The position numbers were made by a program, and so were the translations under genes. Positions 27,762 to 36,692 of a stretch of DNA of 64,000 bases are shown here, in pieces. The notes beneath the pieces were generated by a model that saw nothing but the letters and a program-made list of their open reading frames with translations, searched no databases and had not been told where the DNA came from. Positions within the stretch are counted from its first letter, which is position 1. Each line of letters begins with the position of its first letter. Source of the stretch: Stenotrophomonas cyclobalanopsidis (GTDB taxonomy: Bacteria > Pseudomonadota > Gammaproteobacteria > Xanthomonadales > Xanthomonadaceae); NCBI RefSeq assembly GCF_008710035.1, contig NZ_VYKI01000012.1, positions 13,330 through 77,329 on the forward strand, written 5' to 3'.

Positions 27762-29825
27762 TCACACCACCGGTTCGCGCAGGACGGGGTTGTCCCAGCC
27801 CGGTCGCGGGGCGAAACGGTCGCCGTGGCGCTGCTGCAGCGCCTTCAGCCGCTCTACGATCGCATCGGCGCCCACCGCACGGATGTGCTGGATCGGACCA
27901 CCACGGAACGGGGCAAAGCCCGTACCGAAGATCACGCCCGCATCCAGCAGGTCCGCATCGGCCACCACGCCTTCGTGCAGGCAGGCCACCGCTTCGTTCA
28001 GCAGCGGCAGGATCAGGCGGTCTTCCAGGTCCGCCGGGGCCTGGTAGCCGCCGGCCACGTCCGGCTTCTTCGCCCGGCCGTTTTCCCAGGTGTAGATGCC
28101 CTGGCCATCCTTCTTGCCGCGCTTGGCAGGGTCCACCGTTGCCAGCGCTTCGGGCACCTGCAGGCCCAGGAACGGTGCCAGCTCCTTGCCCACGCCGGCG
28201 GCCACGTCCAGGCCCACCGTGTCGATCAGTTCGATCGGGCCCATCGGCATGCCGAACTTCACCGCCGCCTTGTCGATCACCGGGCCCGGAATGCCTTCGG
28301 CATACGCGGTGGCCGCTTCCAGCATGTACGGGAACAGCACGCGGTTGACCAGGAAGCCCGGGCTGCCGGCCACCGGCACCGGGAACTTGCCCAGCGCCTT
28401 GCAGAATGCGGCCAGGCGGCGTTCGGTCTCCGGCGCCATGCCGTCGTGGTGGATGATTTCCACCAGCGGCATCTGTGCCACCGGGTTGAAGTAGTGCAGG
28501 CCGGCGAACTGGGCCGGGCGCTGGATGTGGTCGCGCAGTTCCACCAGCGGAATCGACGAGGTGTTGGTGGTCAGCAGCGCGTCCAGCTTCATCTTCGGTT
28601 CCAGCGTCTGGTACAGCGCACGCTTGGCCTCCGGGTTCTCGACGATGGCTTCGATGACCAGGTCGGCCTCGGCCACGCCGTTGCCTTCCAGGTCCGCACG
28701 CAGGCGCGCGGCCACCGCCGGGCGCTTGCTCTCCTCGCGCACCTTCTTGGCGAACAGGGCCTGCGCGCGTTCCATGGCCGGGTCGATGAAGCGCTGCTCA
28801 CGGTCCTGCAGCGTCACCTCGAAGCCCTTGTAGGCAGCCCAGGCGGCAATGTCGCCGCCCATCACGCCGGCGCCGACCACGTGCACGTGGCGGATGCCGG
28901 AATCGCCGCCGCCCAGGCCCTTCAGGCGTTCGGTCAGGAAAAAGATGCGGATCAGGTTGCGCGCGGTCGGCGTGCTGGCCAGCTTCACCACCGCGCGGCG
29001 CTCGGCGTCCAGGCGCGCCTGCACCGGCTTGCCGGCGGTACGCTGCCAGGTGCTGATCAGCGCGTACGGCGCCGGATAATGGTCCTTCTTCGCCTTGCGT
29101 GCGACCTGCTTGACCATCTGCGGGGCCAGCAGCTTGCGCGCCAGCCAGGTGTTGGTCGCCCAGGCGGTCGCGCGCTGCTTGAACGGGCGGGTGGTGCCGG
29201 ACAAGGCCAGGGCCACGGCGGTATCGAGCACCACCGCCGGGGCCACCACCTTGTCGACCAGGCCGATGCCGCGGGCGGCCGAGGCTGACAGGGTGCGGCC
29301 GGTCAGCATCATGTCCATGGCCGCGGGCGCGCCCACCAGCTGCGGCAGGCGCGCGCTGCCGCCCCAGCCCGGGAAAATGCCCAGCTGGGTCTCCGGCAGG
29401 CCGATGCGGGTGCTGCTGTCATTGGAGGCCACGCGGTAGCGGCAGGCCAGGGCCAGCTCGGTGCCGCCGCCCAGGCAGTGGCCGTGGATGGCCGCCACGG
29501 TGGGGCAGGGCAGCTCGGCCAGCTTCTGGTAGGTGGACTGGCCGCGGCGGATCGCGTCGTTCACGGTGCCGCGGCGGTCGAACTCCTGGAACTCCTTCAG
29601 GTCCGCCCCGGCGATGAAGCCGGCTTTCTTCAGCGACTGGATGACCACGCCCTTGGGCGGGTCCAGGGCGATGCGCTCGAGCAGGTCGCCCAGCTCCAGC
29701 AGCACGTCCTGCGACATCGCGTTGACACTGCTGTCCTGGCGATCCAAGGACAGCACGACCACGCCGTCATCGCGGATCTCGGGGTGCCAGTGGCTGAAGC
29801 GGAGACCATCGAAGCCTGAGAGCAT
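27762..29825 (-). CDS. Fatty-acid oxidation multienzyme: enoyl-CoA hydratase / 3-hydroxyacyl-CoA dehydrogenase
   Basis: Protein of 687 residues in the FadB/FadJ architecture. The N-terminal crotonase domain (1-~190) has AAIHGHCLGGGTELALACRY and the catalytic glutamates region GLPETQLGIFPGWGG. The NAD-binding domain begins near residue 305 with VHVVGAGVMGGDIAAWAAYKG, followed by the dehydrogenase signature GLHYFNPVAQMPLVEIIHHD. The C-terminal 3HCDH domains end at GWDNPVLREPVV. It catalyses two steps of beta-oxidation. No thiolase gene is adjacent on this strand, unlike fadBA operons, although a thiolase lies at 57180-58355. Confidence 0.92.
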   Translation of the reverse strand: MLSGFDGLRFSHWHPEIRDDGVVVLSLDRQDSSVNAMSQDVLLELGDLLERIALDPPKGVVIQSLKKAGFIAGADLKEFQEFDRRGTVNDAIRRGQSTYQKLAELPCPTVAAIHGHCLGGGTELALACRYRVASNDSSTRIGLPETQLGIFPGWGGSARLPQLVGAPAAMDMMLTGRTLSASAARGIGLVDKVVAPAVVLDTAVALALSGTTRPFKQRATAWATNTWLARKLLAPQMVKQVARKAKKDHYPAPYALISTWQRTAGKPVQARLDAERRAVVKLASTPTARNLIRIFFLTERLKGLGGGDSGIRHVHVVGAGVMGGDIAAWAAYKGFEVTLQDREQRFIDPAMERAQALFAKKVREESKRPAVAARLRADLEGNGVAEADLVIEAIVENPEAKRALYQTLEPKMKLDALLTTNTSSIPLVELRDHIQRPAQFAGLHYFNPVAQMPLVEIIHHDGMAPETERRLAAFCKALGKFPVPVAGSPGFLVNRVLFPYMLEAATAYAEGIPGPVIDKAAVKFGMPMGPIELIDTVGLDVAAGVGKELAPFLGLQVPEALATVDPAKRGKKDGQGIYTWENGRAKKPDVAGGYQAPADLEDRLILPLLNEAVACLHEGVVADADLLDAGVIFGTGFAPFRGGPIQHIRAVGADAIVERLKALQQRHGDRFAPRPGWDNPVLREPVV

Positions 29826-29993
29826 GAACGTTCCATCCGGTTGTGTATGGAGAAGCGGCTATGATCCAGAGGTTGTTTCCCCCGCGTCAAATCCCTATAG
29901 CTGGGGAGTGGCGACCCCGGATCCATGGCCCCGGACCGGGACGTTAGCGGAACGGTGGTTAAAAGCTGGTGCGGCGCCAGGTGATCGGCGGCT

Positions 29994-30021
29994 GAACTTT
30001 TCCCGGGATTGGCAGTCTCAT
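29994..30021 (+). promoter_or_regulatory. rpoE: Sigma-E type promoter of the rpoE operon
   Basis: GAACTT (29994-29999), a 16-base spacer, then TCTCAT (30016-30021): close to the sigma-E consensus GAACTT-N16-TCTGA. It lies about 40 bases before the rpoE start, the expected place for autoregulation. Confidence 0.75.
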
Positions 30022-30060
30022 TGCCCGACGTCGGTTGGGCTGACAGGAGTGCGGCCCCTC

Positions 30061-30681
30061 ATGGCCGATGTTGAAACACCACAGGAGCTGGATCTGGAAC
30101 TGGTCCGGCGCGTGCAGCGCGGCGAGAGCGCGGCCTTCGATGTCCTGGTACGCAAGTACCAGCACCGGGTCGTCGGTCTGGTCGGTCGCTACATCGCCGA
30201 CTGGAGCGAATGTCAGGACGTCGCCCAGGACACTTTCATCCGCGCCTACCGCGCGATCGGAAGTTTCCGCGGTGATGCCCAGTTCTCCACCTGGTTGCAT
30301 CGGATCGCCGTGAACACTGCCAAAAACTACCTGGCTTCACACAACCGCCGCCCGCCGACCGATGACATCGACATCGGCGATGCCGAGCAGTTCGATACCG
30401 GGACACGCCTGCGCGACACCGACACGCCCGAACGCGAGTTGATGCGCCAGGAGCTGGAACAGACGGTGATGAAGGCCGTCAACGCGCTGCCGGAAGAACT
30501 CCGGTCGGCGATCACCCTGCGCGAGGTGGAAGGCCTGAGTTACGAGGAAATCGCGCAGAAGATGGGGTGCCCGATCGGCACCGTGCGGTCCCGGATCTTC
30601 CGGGCGCGCGAGGCGATCGACACTGAACTCCGGCCGCTGCTGGACATCGGCAGCGCCACCCGCGAGAAGAGCCGCGTATGA
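30061..30681 (+). CDS. rpoE: RNA polymerase sigma factor RpoE (envelope stress)
   Basis: ECF sigma factor of 206 residues. Region 2 (LVRKYQHRVVGLVGRY, CQDVAQDTFIRAYRAIGSF, FSTWLHRIAVNTAKNYLASH) and region 4 (LPEELRSAITLREVEGLSYEEIAQKM, IGTVRSRIFRARE) are complete. The start MADVETPQELDLELV at 30061 matches known RpoE proteins, with AGGAG 12 bases upstream. It heads the operon rpoE-rseA-mucD; its stop overlaps rseA by ATGA. Its own consensus-like promoter lies just upstream. The adjacent rseA product should hold it at the membrane until envelope damage. Confidence 0.97.
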   Translation: MADVETPQELDLELVRRVQRGESAAFDVLVRKYQHRVVGLVGRYIADWSECQDVAQDTFIRAYRAIGSFRGDAQFSTWLHRIAVNTAKNYLASHNRRPPTDDIDIGDAEQFDTGTRLRDTDTPERELMRQELEQTVMKAVNALPEELRSAITLREVEGLSYEEIAQKMGCPIGTVRSRIFRAREAIDTELRPLLDIGSATREKSRV

Positions 30682-31553
30682 CCCACAGTCCGTTGAACGA
30701 ATCGCAGAACCACCAATCCCCCGCCGGGCAGCGCCTGGACCAGCGCCACCGCGAACAGCTGTCGGCCCTGGTCGATGGCGAGCTTGGTGCCGATGAGGCG
30801 CGCTTCCTGCTGCGCCGCATGGAGCACGACCCGGAACTGTCCGGCAGCCAGGAACGCTGGCAGCTGATCGGTGACGTCATGCGTGGCCAGGCGTCGCTGC
30901 TGGCCCCGCCGGGGTTCAGTGCCGCCGTGGCTGCTGCCATCGCCGCCGAGCCGGCGCCGCAGGCCGAGCCGCGCCGCCAGGTGCGCCGCACCGGTTGGCG
31001 TGCATGGGGTGGCGGTGCCGCACTGGCCGCCTCTGTGGCTGCCGTGGCCCTGTTCATGGGCGGCGAGAAACTGAGGGATGCCGGCCCTGCCGAAGCCCAG
31101 CCGCCGCAGGTGGTGGCCAGCGAGGCCGAACTGGCTCCTGCGCCCGACCAGGCCGCGGTCACCGAAGCCTCGGCCGACTCCGCTGCGATGGCCGTGGTCG
31201 CTGCCCCCACCGTGGCGATGGCCGCCAGCCGCCGCCAGGACGCTCGCCGCGCCAGCGCTACCCGCAGCCAGCAGGCCGCGCGCGTGGCCCAGCGGGACGA
31301 CGCGCCGCAGCGTGCGGTGGCCGCCGCGCAGCCGGCGCTGAGCCCCAGCGTGCCGGCCAGCAGCACCCGCCACCTGCCCTTCGGCGATGTCGGCAGCCTG
31401 CAGGCCCGGCCGTGGCCGAAGTCCAGCCTGGCCCCGGCCGGGGGCGGCGCGCTCAACGCCAGCTTCCCGACCTCGTCCGGTGGCGCCGCGTTCTACCCGT
31501 TCGAACCGCGCCTGCAGGAAGAACTGCCAGCGCCGCAGCGCCCGCGCGACTGA
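30678..31553 (+). CDS. rseA: Anti-sigma-E factor RseA/MucA
   Basis: Protein of 291 residues. The N-terminal anti-sigma domain (about 25-100; HREQLSALVDGELGADEARF, ERWQLIGDVMRGQ) binds RpoE. One membrane helix lies near residues 107-125 (GGAALAASVAAVALFMGG). The periplasmic part is unusually long, alanine/glutamine/arginine-rich and low in complexity, ending FYPFEPRLQEELPAPQRPRD. RseA is normally ~215 residues, so the periplasmic tail is extended. The site-1 protease DegS recognises OMP C-termini rather than this tail, so its role is unclear. Translationally coupled to rpoE. Confidence 0.9.
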   Translation: MTHSPLNESQNHQSPAGQRLDQRHREQLSALVDGELGADEARFLLRRMEHDPELSGSQERWQLIGDVMRGQASLLAPPGFSAAVAAAIAAEPAPQAEPRRQVRRTGWRAWGGGAALAASVAAVALFMGGEKLRDAGPAEAQPPQVVASEAELAPAPDQAAVTEASADSAAMAVVAAPTVAMAASRRQDARRASATRSQQAARVAQRDDAPQRAVAAAQPALSPSVPASSTRHLPFGDVGSLQARPWPKSSLAPAGGGALNASFPTSSGGAAFYPFEPRLQEELPAPQRPRD

Positions 31554-31629
31554 CGCGTGCGGGCCCATGCCCCGCCACTGGCGGGGCCCTCCTTCCCCCC
31601 TCTCCATCCGATCCGGAGGTTGCCGTCCG

Positions 31630-33156
31630 ATGACTCACCGACTCCGCACGCAGGCCATGGGCCTGCTCGCCCTGACCCTGCCGCTGGTGGCCTGTGCCCA
31701 GCCCGCCGCGCCGGCCGCACCGCAGGCGGCCCCGGCCGTCGCCGCCGCGCCGCGTGCCCCGGCACAGCCGCTGGTCAGCGGCCTGCCTGATTTCACGAAC
31801 CTGGTCGAACAGGTCGGCCCCGGCGTGGTCAACGTCGACGTCACCATCGTGCGCAACAACCGCCAGGCCTCGCGCGGCCCGATGGGCGACGACGACATGC
31901 CGGAGTTCTTCCGCCGCTTCTTCGGCCCTGATTTCCCGATGCCGGGGCAGGGCCAGGGTGGCCAGGACGGCGGCCCCAGCATCAAGGGCCGGGGCATGGG
32001 CTCGGGCTTCATCATCTCGCCCGACGGCTACGTGCTGACCAACTACCACGTGGTGGCCGACGCCAGCGACGTGAAGGTGAAGCTGGGCGACAGCCGCGAG
32101 TTCACCGCCAAGGTGGTCGGCAGCGACCAGCAGTACGACGTGGCCCTGCTGAAGATCGACGGCAGGAACCTGCCGACCGTGCGCGTGGGCGATTCCAACA
32201 CCCTCAAGCCGGGCCAGTGGGTTGTCGCGATCGGCTCGCCGTTCGGCCTCGACCATTCGGTCACCGCCGGCGTGGTCAGCGCCGTCGGCCGCAGCACCGG
32301 CGGTCCGGACCAGCGCTATGTGCCCTTCATCCAGACCGACGTGGCGATCAACCAGGGCAACTCCGGTGGCCCGCTGCTGAACACCCGCGGTGAAGTGGTC
32401 GGCATCAACTCGCAGATATTCTCCGCCTCCGGCGGCTACATGGGCATCAGCTTCGCGATCCCGATCGACCTGGCGATGAGCGCGGTCGAGCAGATCAAGA
32501 AGAGCGGCAAGGTCACCCGTGGCCAGATCGGGGTCGCGCTGGATCCTCGTCCGATTGACGCCACCATGGCGAAGGGCTTGGGCATGTCCGATACCCAGGG
32601 CGCGCTGGTCAATGAAGTCGTGCCCGGGAGTCCCAGCGCCAACGCTGGTCTGCAGCCAATGGATGTGATTCGCTCGGTCAACAATGTTCAAATCCGGGAT
32701 GCTTCGCAGGTTCCGCCCATGATTGGCGTCATGGCTCCCGGGTCGTCTGTGGTGCTGGATGTCCTGCGTGATGGAAAGCAGCGCAGCCTGAAGGTGGTGG
32801 TCGGTGCCGAGTCTTCTCAGGCAGAAGGAGGCAATGCTCGGGGTGATGGTAATGCAGATCGGCAGCCTGGGGTGGCAGATAGGCTGGGATTATCGGTCGA
32901 AGACATTGACGCTCCAACCCAGAAGCAACTGGGCCTCAAGTCCGGCGGTGTACGCATCACTCAAGCTGCAGAAGTGGCTCGGGATGCGGGATTAGTCAGG
33001 GGCTTGGTCATCACCCAGGTAGGCAGAACTCCGGTCAGGAGCGCTTCTCAATTTACGGGTTTGGTGAGTAGCGCCAAGGCAGGGGACGCGATCGTCTTGT
33101 TGGTCTATAACCCCCAGAATGGAGCAAGCCGCTTTGTCGCCCTGACTGCCAAGTGA
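31630..33156 (+). CDS. mucD: Periplasmic serine protease MucD/DegP-like with two PDZ domains
   Basis: Trypsin-like HtrA protease/chaperone of 508 residues. The signal peptide ends in a lipobox-like LPLVACAQP, so it may be a lipoprotein. The catalytic triad is His in TNYHVVAD, Asp in YDVALLKID and Ser in GNSGGPLL. PDZ1 begins near 300 (GQIGVALDPRPID) and PDZ2 near 410. Start MTHRLRT at 31630 with CGGAGG upstream. It is the third gene of the sigma-E operon and degrades misfolded envelope proteins. From about 32560 to the stop, codon choice becomes AT-richer (ATT, GTT, CAA, AAT, AGA, AGG, TCT), unlike the first two-thirds, suggesting a recombined 3' segment. Confidence 0.93.
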   Translation: MTHRLRTQAMGLLALTLPLVACAQPAAPAAPQAAPAVAAAPRAPAQPLVSGLPDFTNLVEQVGPGVVNVDVTIVRNNRQASRGPMGDDDMPEFFRRFFGPDFPMPGQGQGGQDGGPSIKGRGMGSGFIISPDGYVLTNYHVVADASDVKVKLGDSREFTAKVVGSDQQYDVALLKIDGRNLPTVRVGDSNTLKPGQWVVAIGSPFGLDHSVTAGVVSAVGRSTGGPDQRYVPFIQTDVAINQGNSGGPLLNTRGEVVGINSQIFSASGGYMGISFAIPIDLAMSAVEQIKKSGKVTRGQIGVALDPRPIDATMAKGLGMSDTQGALVNEVVPGSPSANAGLQPMDVIRSVNNVQIRDASQVPPMIGVMAPGSSVVLDVLRDGKQRSLKVVVGAESSQAEGGNARGDGNADRQPGVADRLGLSVEDIDAPTQKQLGLKSGGVRITQAAEVARDAGLVRGLVITQVGRTPVRSASQFTGLVSSAKAGDAIVLLVYNPQNGASRFVALTAK

Positions 33157-33169
33157 TGTGATTTAAATT

Positions 33170-33200
33170 GCATGGGTGCGGAATGGCGCCGCACCCATGC
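33170..33200. terminator. Bidirectional terminator between mucD and the small peptide gene
   Basis: GCATGGGTGCGG / CCGCACCCATGC, a perfect 12-base-pair stem with loop AATGGCG, 13 bases after the mucD stop and 13 bases beyond the stop of the convergent peptide gene. AT-rich bases flank both sides. Confidence 0.75.
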
Positions 33201-33213
33201 GTTAATTGTTCAT

Positions 33214-33393
33214 TCAGACTTCCAGGTGTCTCTCCACGCAGTTTCCATAACCATTACTGTCGATAAAGCAACATTGGTACAGATCGCAAACCTTGATCAG
33301 TTCGGCGCTGTCCAGGGCAGGGTTGCTGGCCTTTGCAGATGCCAATGCTAGCGACAGACTCAGCGCTGCCACGGCAATGGCCTTGTTCATCAT
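33214..33393 (-). CDS. Small secreted cysteine-containing peptide, 59 residues
   Basis: A short reading frame read directly from the minus strand. ATGATG at 33393 follows AAAGGAGTCGACC, an excellent ribosome binding site. The signal peptide is MMNKAIAVAALSLSLALASA with probable cleavage after AKA. The mature part of ~36 residues has four cysteines (KVCDLYQCCFIDS, YGNCVER). Codon use is AT-richer than neighbouring genes, like the end of mucD. No family is recognised; small disulfide-bonded peptide, inhibitor, bacteriocin-like or periplasmic accessory are all possible. The strong start signal and signal peptide argue that it is real. Confidence 0.72.
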   Translation of the reverse strand: MMNKAIAVAALSLSLALASAKASNPALDSAELIKVCDLYQCCFIDSNGYGNCVERHLEV

Positions 33394-33491
33394 GGTCGAC
33401 TCCTTTGTTCAGTTTGGATGGTTGCGGGGTTGGCCGCGATGCATTGATGCCACTTGAGTCAGTGCATGGGAATGAGGATGTTTGCAATGCC

Positions 33492-33519
33492 CCGAAGCCC
33501 CGCCCCGGCGGGGCTTCGG
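33492..33519. terminator. GC-rich hairpin upstream of lepA
   Basis: CCGAAGCCCCGCC and GGCGGGGCTTCGG form a perfect 13-base-pair stem with a two-base loop in the 225-base divergent region between the peptide gene and lepA. It has no T tract, so it may be a terminator, cruciform or repeat. A GATAAT at 33574-33579 is a possible -10 for lepA. Confidence 0.5.
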
Positions 33520-33618
33520 TCATTCCGGGCCCTGCGCGATCAGGCCGCTTTCGCGGTGGGGCCCCGGGCATGCGATAATCGACCGTTACCCTGACGACGC
33601 CGCGCGCCGCCGCCACCT

Positions 33619-35427
33619 ATGTCTTCTGATTCGATGCGGAACATCCGCAACTTCTCCATCATTGCCCACGTCGACCACGGCAAGTCCACGCTGGCCGACC
33701 GCATCATCCAGCTTTGCGGCGGCCTGCAGGCCCGCGAGATGGAAGCGCAGGTGCTCGATTCGAACCCGATCGAGCGCGAGCGTGGCATCACCATCAAGGC
33801 CCAGTCGGTCTCGCTGCCGTATGTCGCGAAGGACGGCCAGACCTACCACCTGAACTTCATCGACACCCCCGGCCACGTCGACTTCTCCTATGAAGTCAGC
33901 CGTTCGCTGGCCGCCTGCGAAGGCGCGCTGCTGGTGGTCGATGCCGCCCAGGGCGTGGAAGCGCAGTCGGTGGCCAACTGCTACACCGCCGTCGAGCAGG
34001 GCCTGGAAGTGGTGCCGGTGATCAACAAGATCGACCTGCCCACCGCCGACATCGAGCGCGCCAAGGCCGAGATCGAGGCCGTCATCGGCATCGACGCCGC
34101 CGACGCCGTGCCGGTCAGCGCCAAGACCGGCCTGAACGTGCAGGACGTGCTGGAAGCCATCGTGCATCGCATTCCGGCCCCGGTGCCGCGCGATACCGAC
34201 AAGCTGCAGGCGCTGATCATCGACTCCTGGTTCGACAACTACCTGGGCGTGGTCTCGCTGGTGCGCGTCATGCAGGGCCAGATCAAGGCCGGCGACAAGC
34301 TGCAGGTCATGTCCACCGGCCGTACCCACCAGGTCGACAACGTCGGCGTGTTCACGCCCAAGCGCAAGGTGCTGCCGGCGCTGCGTGCCGGTGAAGTGGG
34401 CTGGGTCACCGCCAGCATCAAGGATGTCCATGGTGCGCCGGTCGGCGATACGCTGACCCTGGCCGCCGATCCGGCGCCGAAGCCGCTGCCGGGCTTCCAG
34501 GAAATGCAGCCGCGCGTGTTCGCCGGCCTGTTCCCGGTCGACGCCGAGGACTACCCGGACCTGCGCGAGGCGCTGGACAAGCTGCGCCTCAACGACGCGG
34601 CGCTGCGCTTCGAGCCGGAAAGCTCCGAGGCGATGGGCTTCGGCTTCCGCTGCGGCTTCCTCGGCATGCTGCACATGGAAATCGTGCAGGAGCGCCTGGA
34701 ACGCGAATACAACCTGGACCTGATCAGCACCGCGCCGACGGTGATCTATGAAGTCCTTAAGACCGACGGCACCATCGTCAACATGGACAACCCGGCCAAG
34801 CTGCCGCCGGTCAACCATGTCGAGGAGATCCGCGAGCCGATCATCCGCGCCAACGTGCTCACCCCCGAGGAGTACATCGGCAACATCATCAAGCTGTGCG
34901 AGGAAAAGCGCGGCAGCCAGCTCGGCATCAACTACCTGGGCAGCCAGGTGCAGATCAGCTACGAGCTGCCGATGGCCGAAGTGGTGCTGGACTTCTTCGA
35001 CAAGCTGAAGTCGGTCAGCCGTGGCTATGCCTCGCTGGACTACCACTTCGTGCGCTTCGACGCCGGCCCGTTCGTGCGCGTGGACGTGCTGATCAACGGT
35101 GACAAGGTCGACGCCCTGTCGCTGATCGTGCACCGCAGCCATGCCGACCGCCGCGGCCGCGAGCTGTGCGAGAAGATGAAGGACCTGATCCCGCGCCAGC
35201 AGTTCGACGTGGCCATCCAGGCCGCCGTCGGCTCGCAGATCATCGCCCGCACCACGGTCAAGGCCATGCGCAAGAACGTGCTGGCCAAGTGCTATGGTGG
35301 CGACGTTTCGCGCAAGAAGAAGCTTCTGGAAAAGCAGAAGGAAGGCAAGAAGCGCATGAAGCAGGTCGGCCGCGTGGAAATCCCGCAGGAAGCCTTCCTG
35401 GCCGTGCTGCAGATGGACAACAAGTAA
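33619..35427 (+). CDS. lepA: Elongation factor 4 (back-translocase)
   Basis: GTPase of 602 residues, full length. G1 is [11 protein letters not shown]2 region [10 protein letters not shown]3 DTPGHVDF, G4 NKIDLP and G5 SAKTG. The LepA-specific C-terminal domain ends [33 protein letters not shown]. It binds ribosomes and aids translation under ionic or temperature stress. Followed by a GGCC/TTCG hairpin at 35436-35451 and, 54 bases on, by lepB; lepA-lepB-rnc-era-recO is a conserved order in gammaproteobacteria. Confidence 0.97.
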   Translation: MSSDSMRNIRNFSIIAHVDHGKSTLADRIIQLCGGLQAREMEAQVLDSNPIERERGITIKAQSVSLPYVAKDGQTYHLNFIDTPGHVDFSYEVSRSLAACEGALLVVDAAQGVEAQSVANCYTAVEQGLEVVPVINKIDLPTADIERAKAEIEAVIGIDAADAVPVSAKTGLNVQDVLEAIVHRIPAPVPRDTDKLQALIIDSWFDNYLGVVSLVRVMQGQIKAGDKLQVMSTGRTHQVDNVGVFTPKRKVLPALRAGEVGWVTASIKDVHGAPVGDTLTLAADPAPKPLPGFQEMQPRVFAGLFPVDAEDYPDLREALDKLRLNDAALRFEPESSEAMGFGFRCGFLGMLHMEIVQERLEREYNLDLISTAPTVIYEVLKTDGTIVNMDNPAKLPPVNHVEEIREPIIRANVLTPEEYIGNIIKLCEEKRGSQLGINYLGSQVQISYELPMAEVVLDFFDKLKSVSRGYASLDYHFVRFDAGPFVRVDVLINGDKVDALSLIVHRSHADRRGRELCEKMKDLIPRQQFDVAIQAAVGSQIIARTTVKAMRKNVLAKCYGGDVSRKKKLLEKQKEGKKRMKQVGRVEIPQEAFLAVLQMDNK

Positions 35428-35481
35428 GCCCGCAGCGGCCCTTCGGGGCCGTTCGTCCGGTGACGTTGCAAAGGACCCTGA

Positions 35482-36276
35482 ATGAAATTGTTTGAGATCC
35501 TCCTGGTCGTACTGACCCTGGCCTCGGGCCTGATCCTGCTGGCCGACAAGCTGTACCTGGCCAAGCGCCGCGCCCAGCGCGCCGGCCTGCTGGATACCGA
35601 GCCGGTGCTGGTGGACTACTCACGCGCCTTCTTCCCGGTGCTGGTGGTGGTGCTGATCGTGCGCAGCTTCATTGCCGAGCCGTACAAGATCCCGTCCAGC
35701 TCGATGATGCCGAACCTGCTGATCGGCGATTTCATCCTGGTCAACAAGTTCTCCTACGGCCTGCGCCTGCCGATCACCAACACCAAGTTCGTGCCTTTCG
35801 GCGAACCCTCGCGCGGCGATGTGGTGGTGTTCCACTTCCCGGGCCACGGCGACAACGATCCGGCCAAGGGCGAGAACTTCATCAAGCGCGTCATCGGCGT
35901 GCCGGGCGACACCGTGGTCTTCGAAGGCGACGGCGTCATCCTCAATGGCGAGCCGCTGAAGTACGACAACAAGGGCATCTACGCCGGCGACAAGGGCCAG
36001 GGCGAGGGCGCCAACCTGCTGGTCGAGCACCTGCCGGGCCGCACCCACACCGTGCTGGAGACCGACTATCCTCGCGGCCAGGGCCAGTGGACCGTGCCGG
36101 CTGGCAAATACCTGGTGATGGGCGACAATCGCGACAACAGCGATGACGGCCGTTTCTGGGGCCTGCTGCCGGAAGAAAACCTGCGCGGCCGTGCGTTCCT
36201 GATCTGGCTGAACTGCCAGGGCTGGTTCTGCAAGGATGGCTTCCAGCCGTCGCGGATCGGCTCGGGCATCAACTGA
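35482..36276 (+). CDS. lepB: Signal peptidase I
   Basis: Protein of 264 residues. Two N-terminal membrane helices (about 3-20 and 52-63) precede the periplasmic catalytic domain. The serine-lysine dyad is Ser74 in IPSSSMMPNLL and Lys135 in ENFIKRVIGVPGD; box E is VMGDNRDNSDDGRFWG. It cleaves signal peptides of exported proteins at the inner membrane. It follows lepA and precedes a DUF4845 gene by 32 bases in one probable operon. Confidence 0.97.
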   Translation: MKLFEILLVVLTLASGLILLADKLYLAKRRAQRAGLLDTEPVLVDYSRAFFPVLVVVLIVRSFIAEPYKIPSSSMMPNLLIGDFILVNKFSYGLRLPITNTKFVPFGEPSRGDVVVFHFPGHGDNDPAKGENFIKRVIGVPGDTVVFEGDGVILNGEPLKYDNKGIYAGDKGQGEGANLLVEHLPGRTHTVLETDYPRGQGQWTVPAGKYLVMGDNRDNSDDGRFWGLLPEENLRGRAFLIWLNCQGWFCKDGFQPSRIGSGIN

Positions 36277-36308
36277 CTTCACATCCACGCGTATCTGGGG
36301 AGAACGCA

Positions 36309-36692
36309 ATGAAGACGATGAACACGCAGCGCGGCATGACCCTGACCTCCTTCCTGGTGGTCCTGATCGTGGTTGGTTTCTTCCTGTACGTCGGCATGAA
36401 GCTGTTCCCGATGTACCAGGAGTACTACGCCGTGCGCTCGGCGATGAAGAGCCTGGCCAACGAGCCTGGCGTCGGCACCATGGCGCCGGCGCAGATCCAG
36501 GACCTGTTCTTCAAGCGCCTGTACATCAACTACTCGGACAACGTGAAGCCGTCCAACGTCAAGTTCAACCGTCGTGACAACGGCTGGACCCTCAACGTCA
36601 ATTACGAAGTGCGTCGCCCGCTGGTGGGCAACCTCGACGTGGTTGGCAAGTTCGAATCATCCCAGGACCTCGTTCGTAGCGGTGCCCAGTAA
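36309..36692 (+). CDS. DUF4845 family membrane-anchored protein
   Basis: Protein of 127 residues. An N-terminal type IV pilin-like membrane segment ([20 protein letters not shown], residues ~4-28) precedes a periplasmic domain ([20 protein letters not shown] ... [15 protein letters not shown]). DUF4845 proteins sit between lepB and rnc in many beta- and gammaproteobacteria; their function is unknown, with a role near signal peptidase or pilin-like assembly suggested only by context. The rnc gene begins inside its last codons. Confidence 0.88.
   Translation: MKTMNTQRGMTLTSFLVVLIVVGFFLYVGMKLFPMYQEYYAVRSAMKSLANEPGVGTMAPAQIQDLFFKRLYINYSDNVKPSNVKFNRRDNGWTLNVNYEVRRPLVGNLDVVGKFESSQDLVRSGAQ

Noticed and set aside
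27393-29288. Long plus-strand frame from the 27 kb repeats into the fatty-acid gene
   Set aside because: It is repeat translation followed by the antisense of the multienzyme gene.
33254-33616. Minus-strand frame of 120 codons overlapping the small peptide gene
   Set aside because: It lacks a ribosome binding site and family features; the 59-codon frame at 33214-33393 has both a strong ribosome binding site and a signal peptide.
33586-35142. Minus-strand frame of ~518 codons across lepA
   Set aside because: Antisense shadow of lepA.
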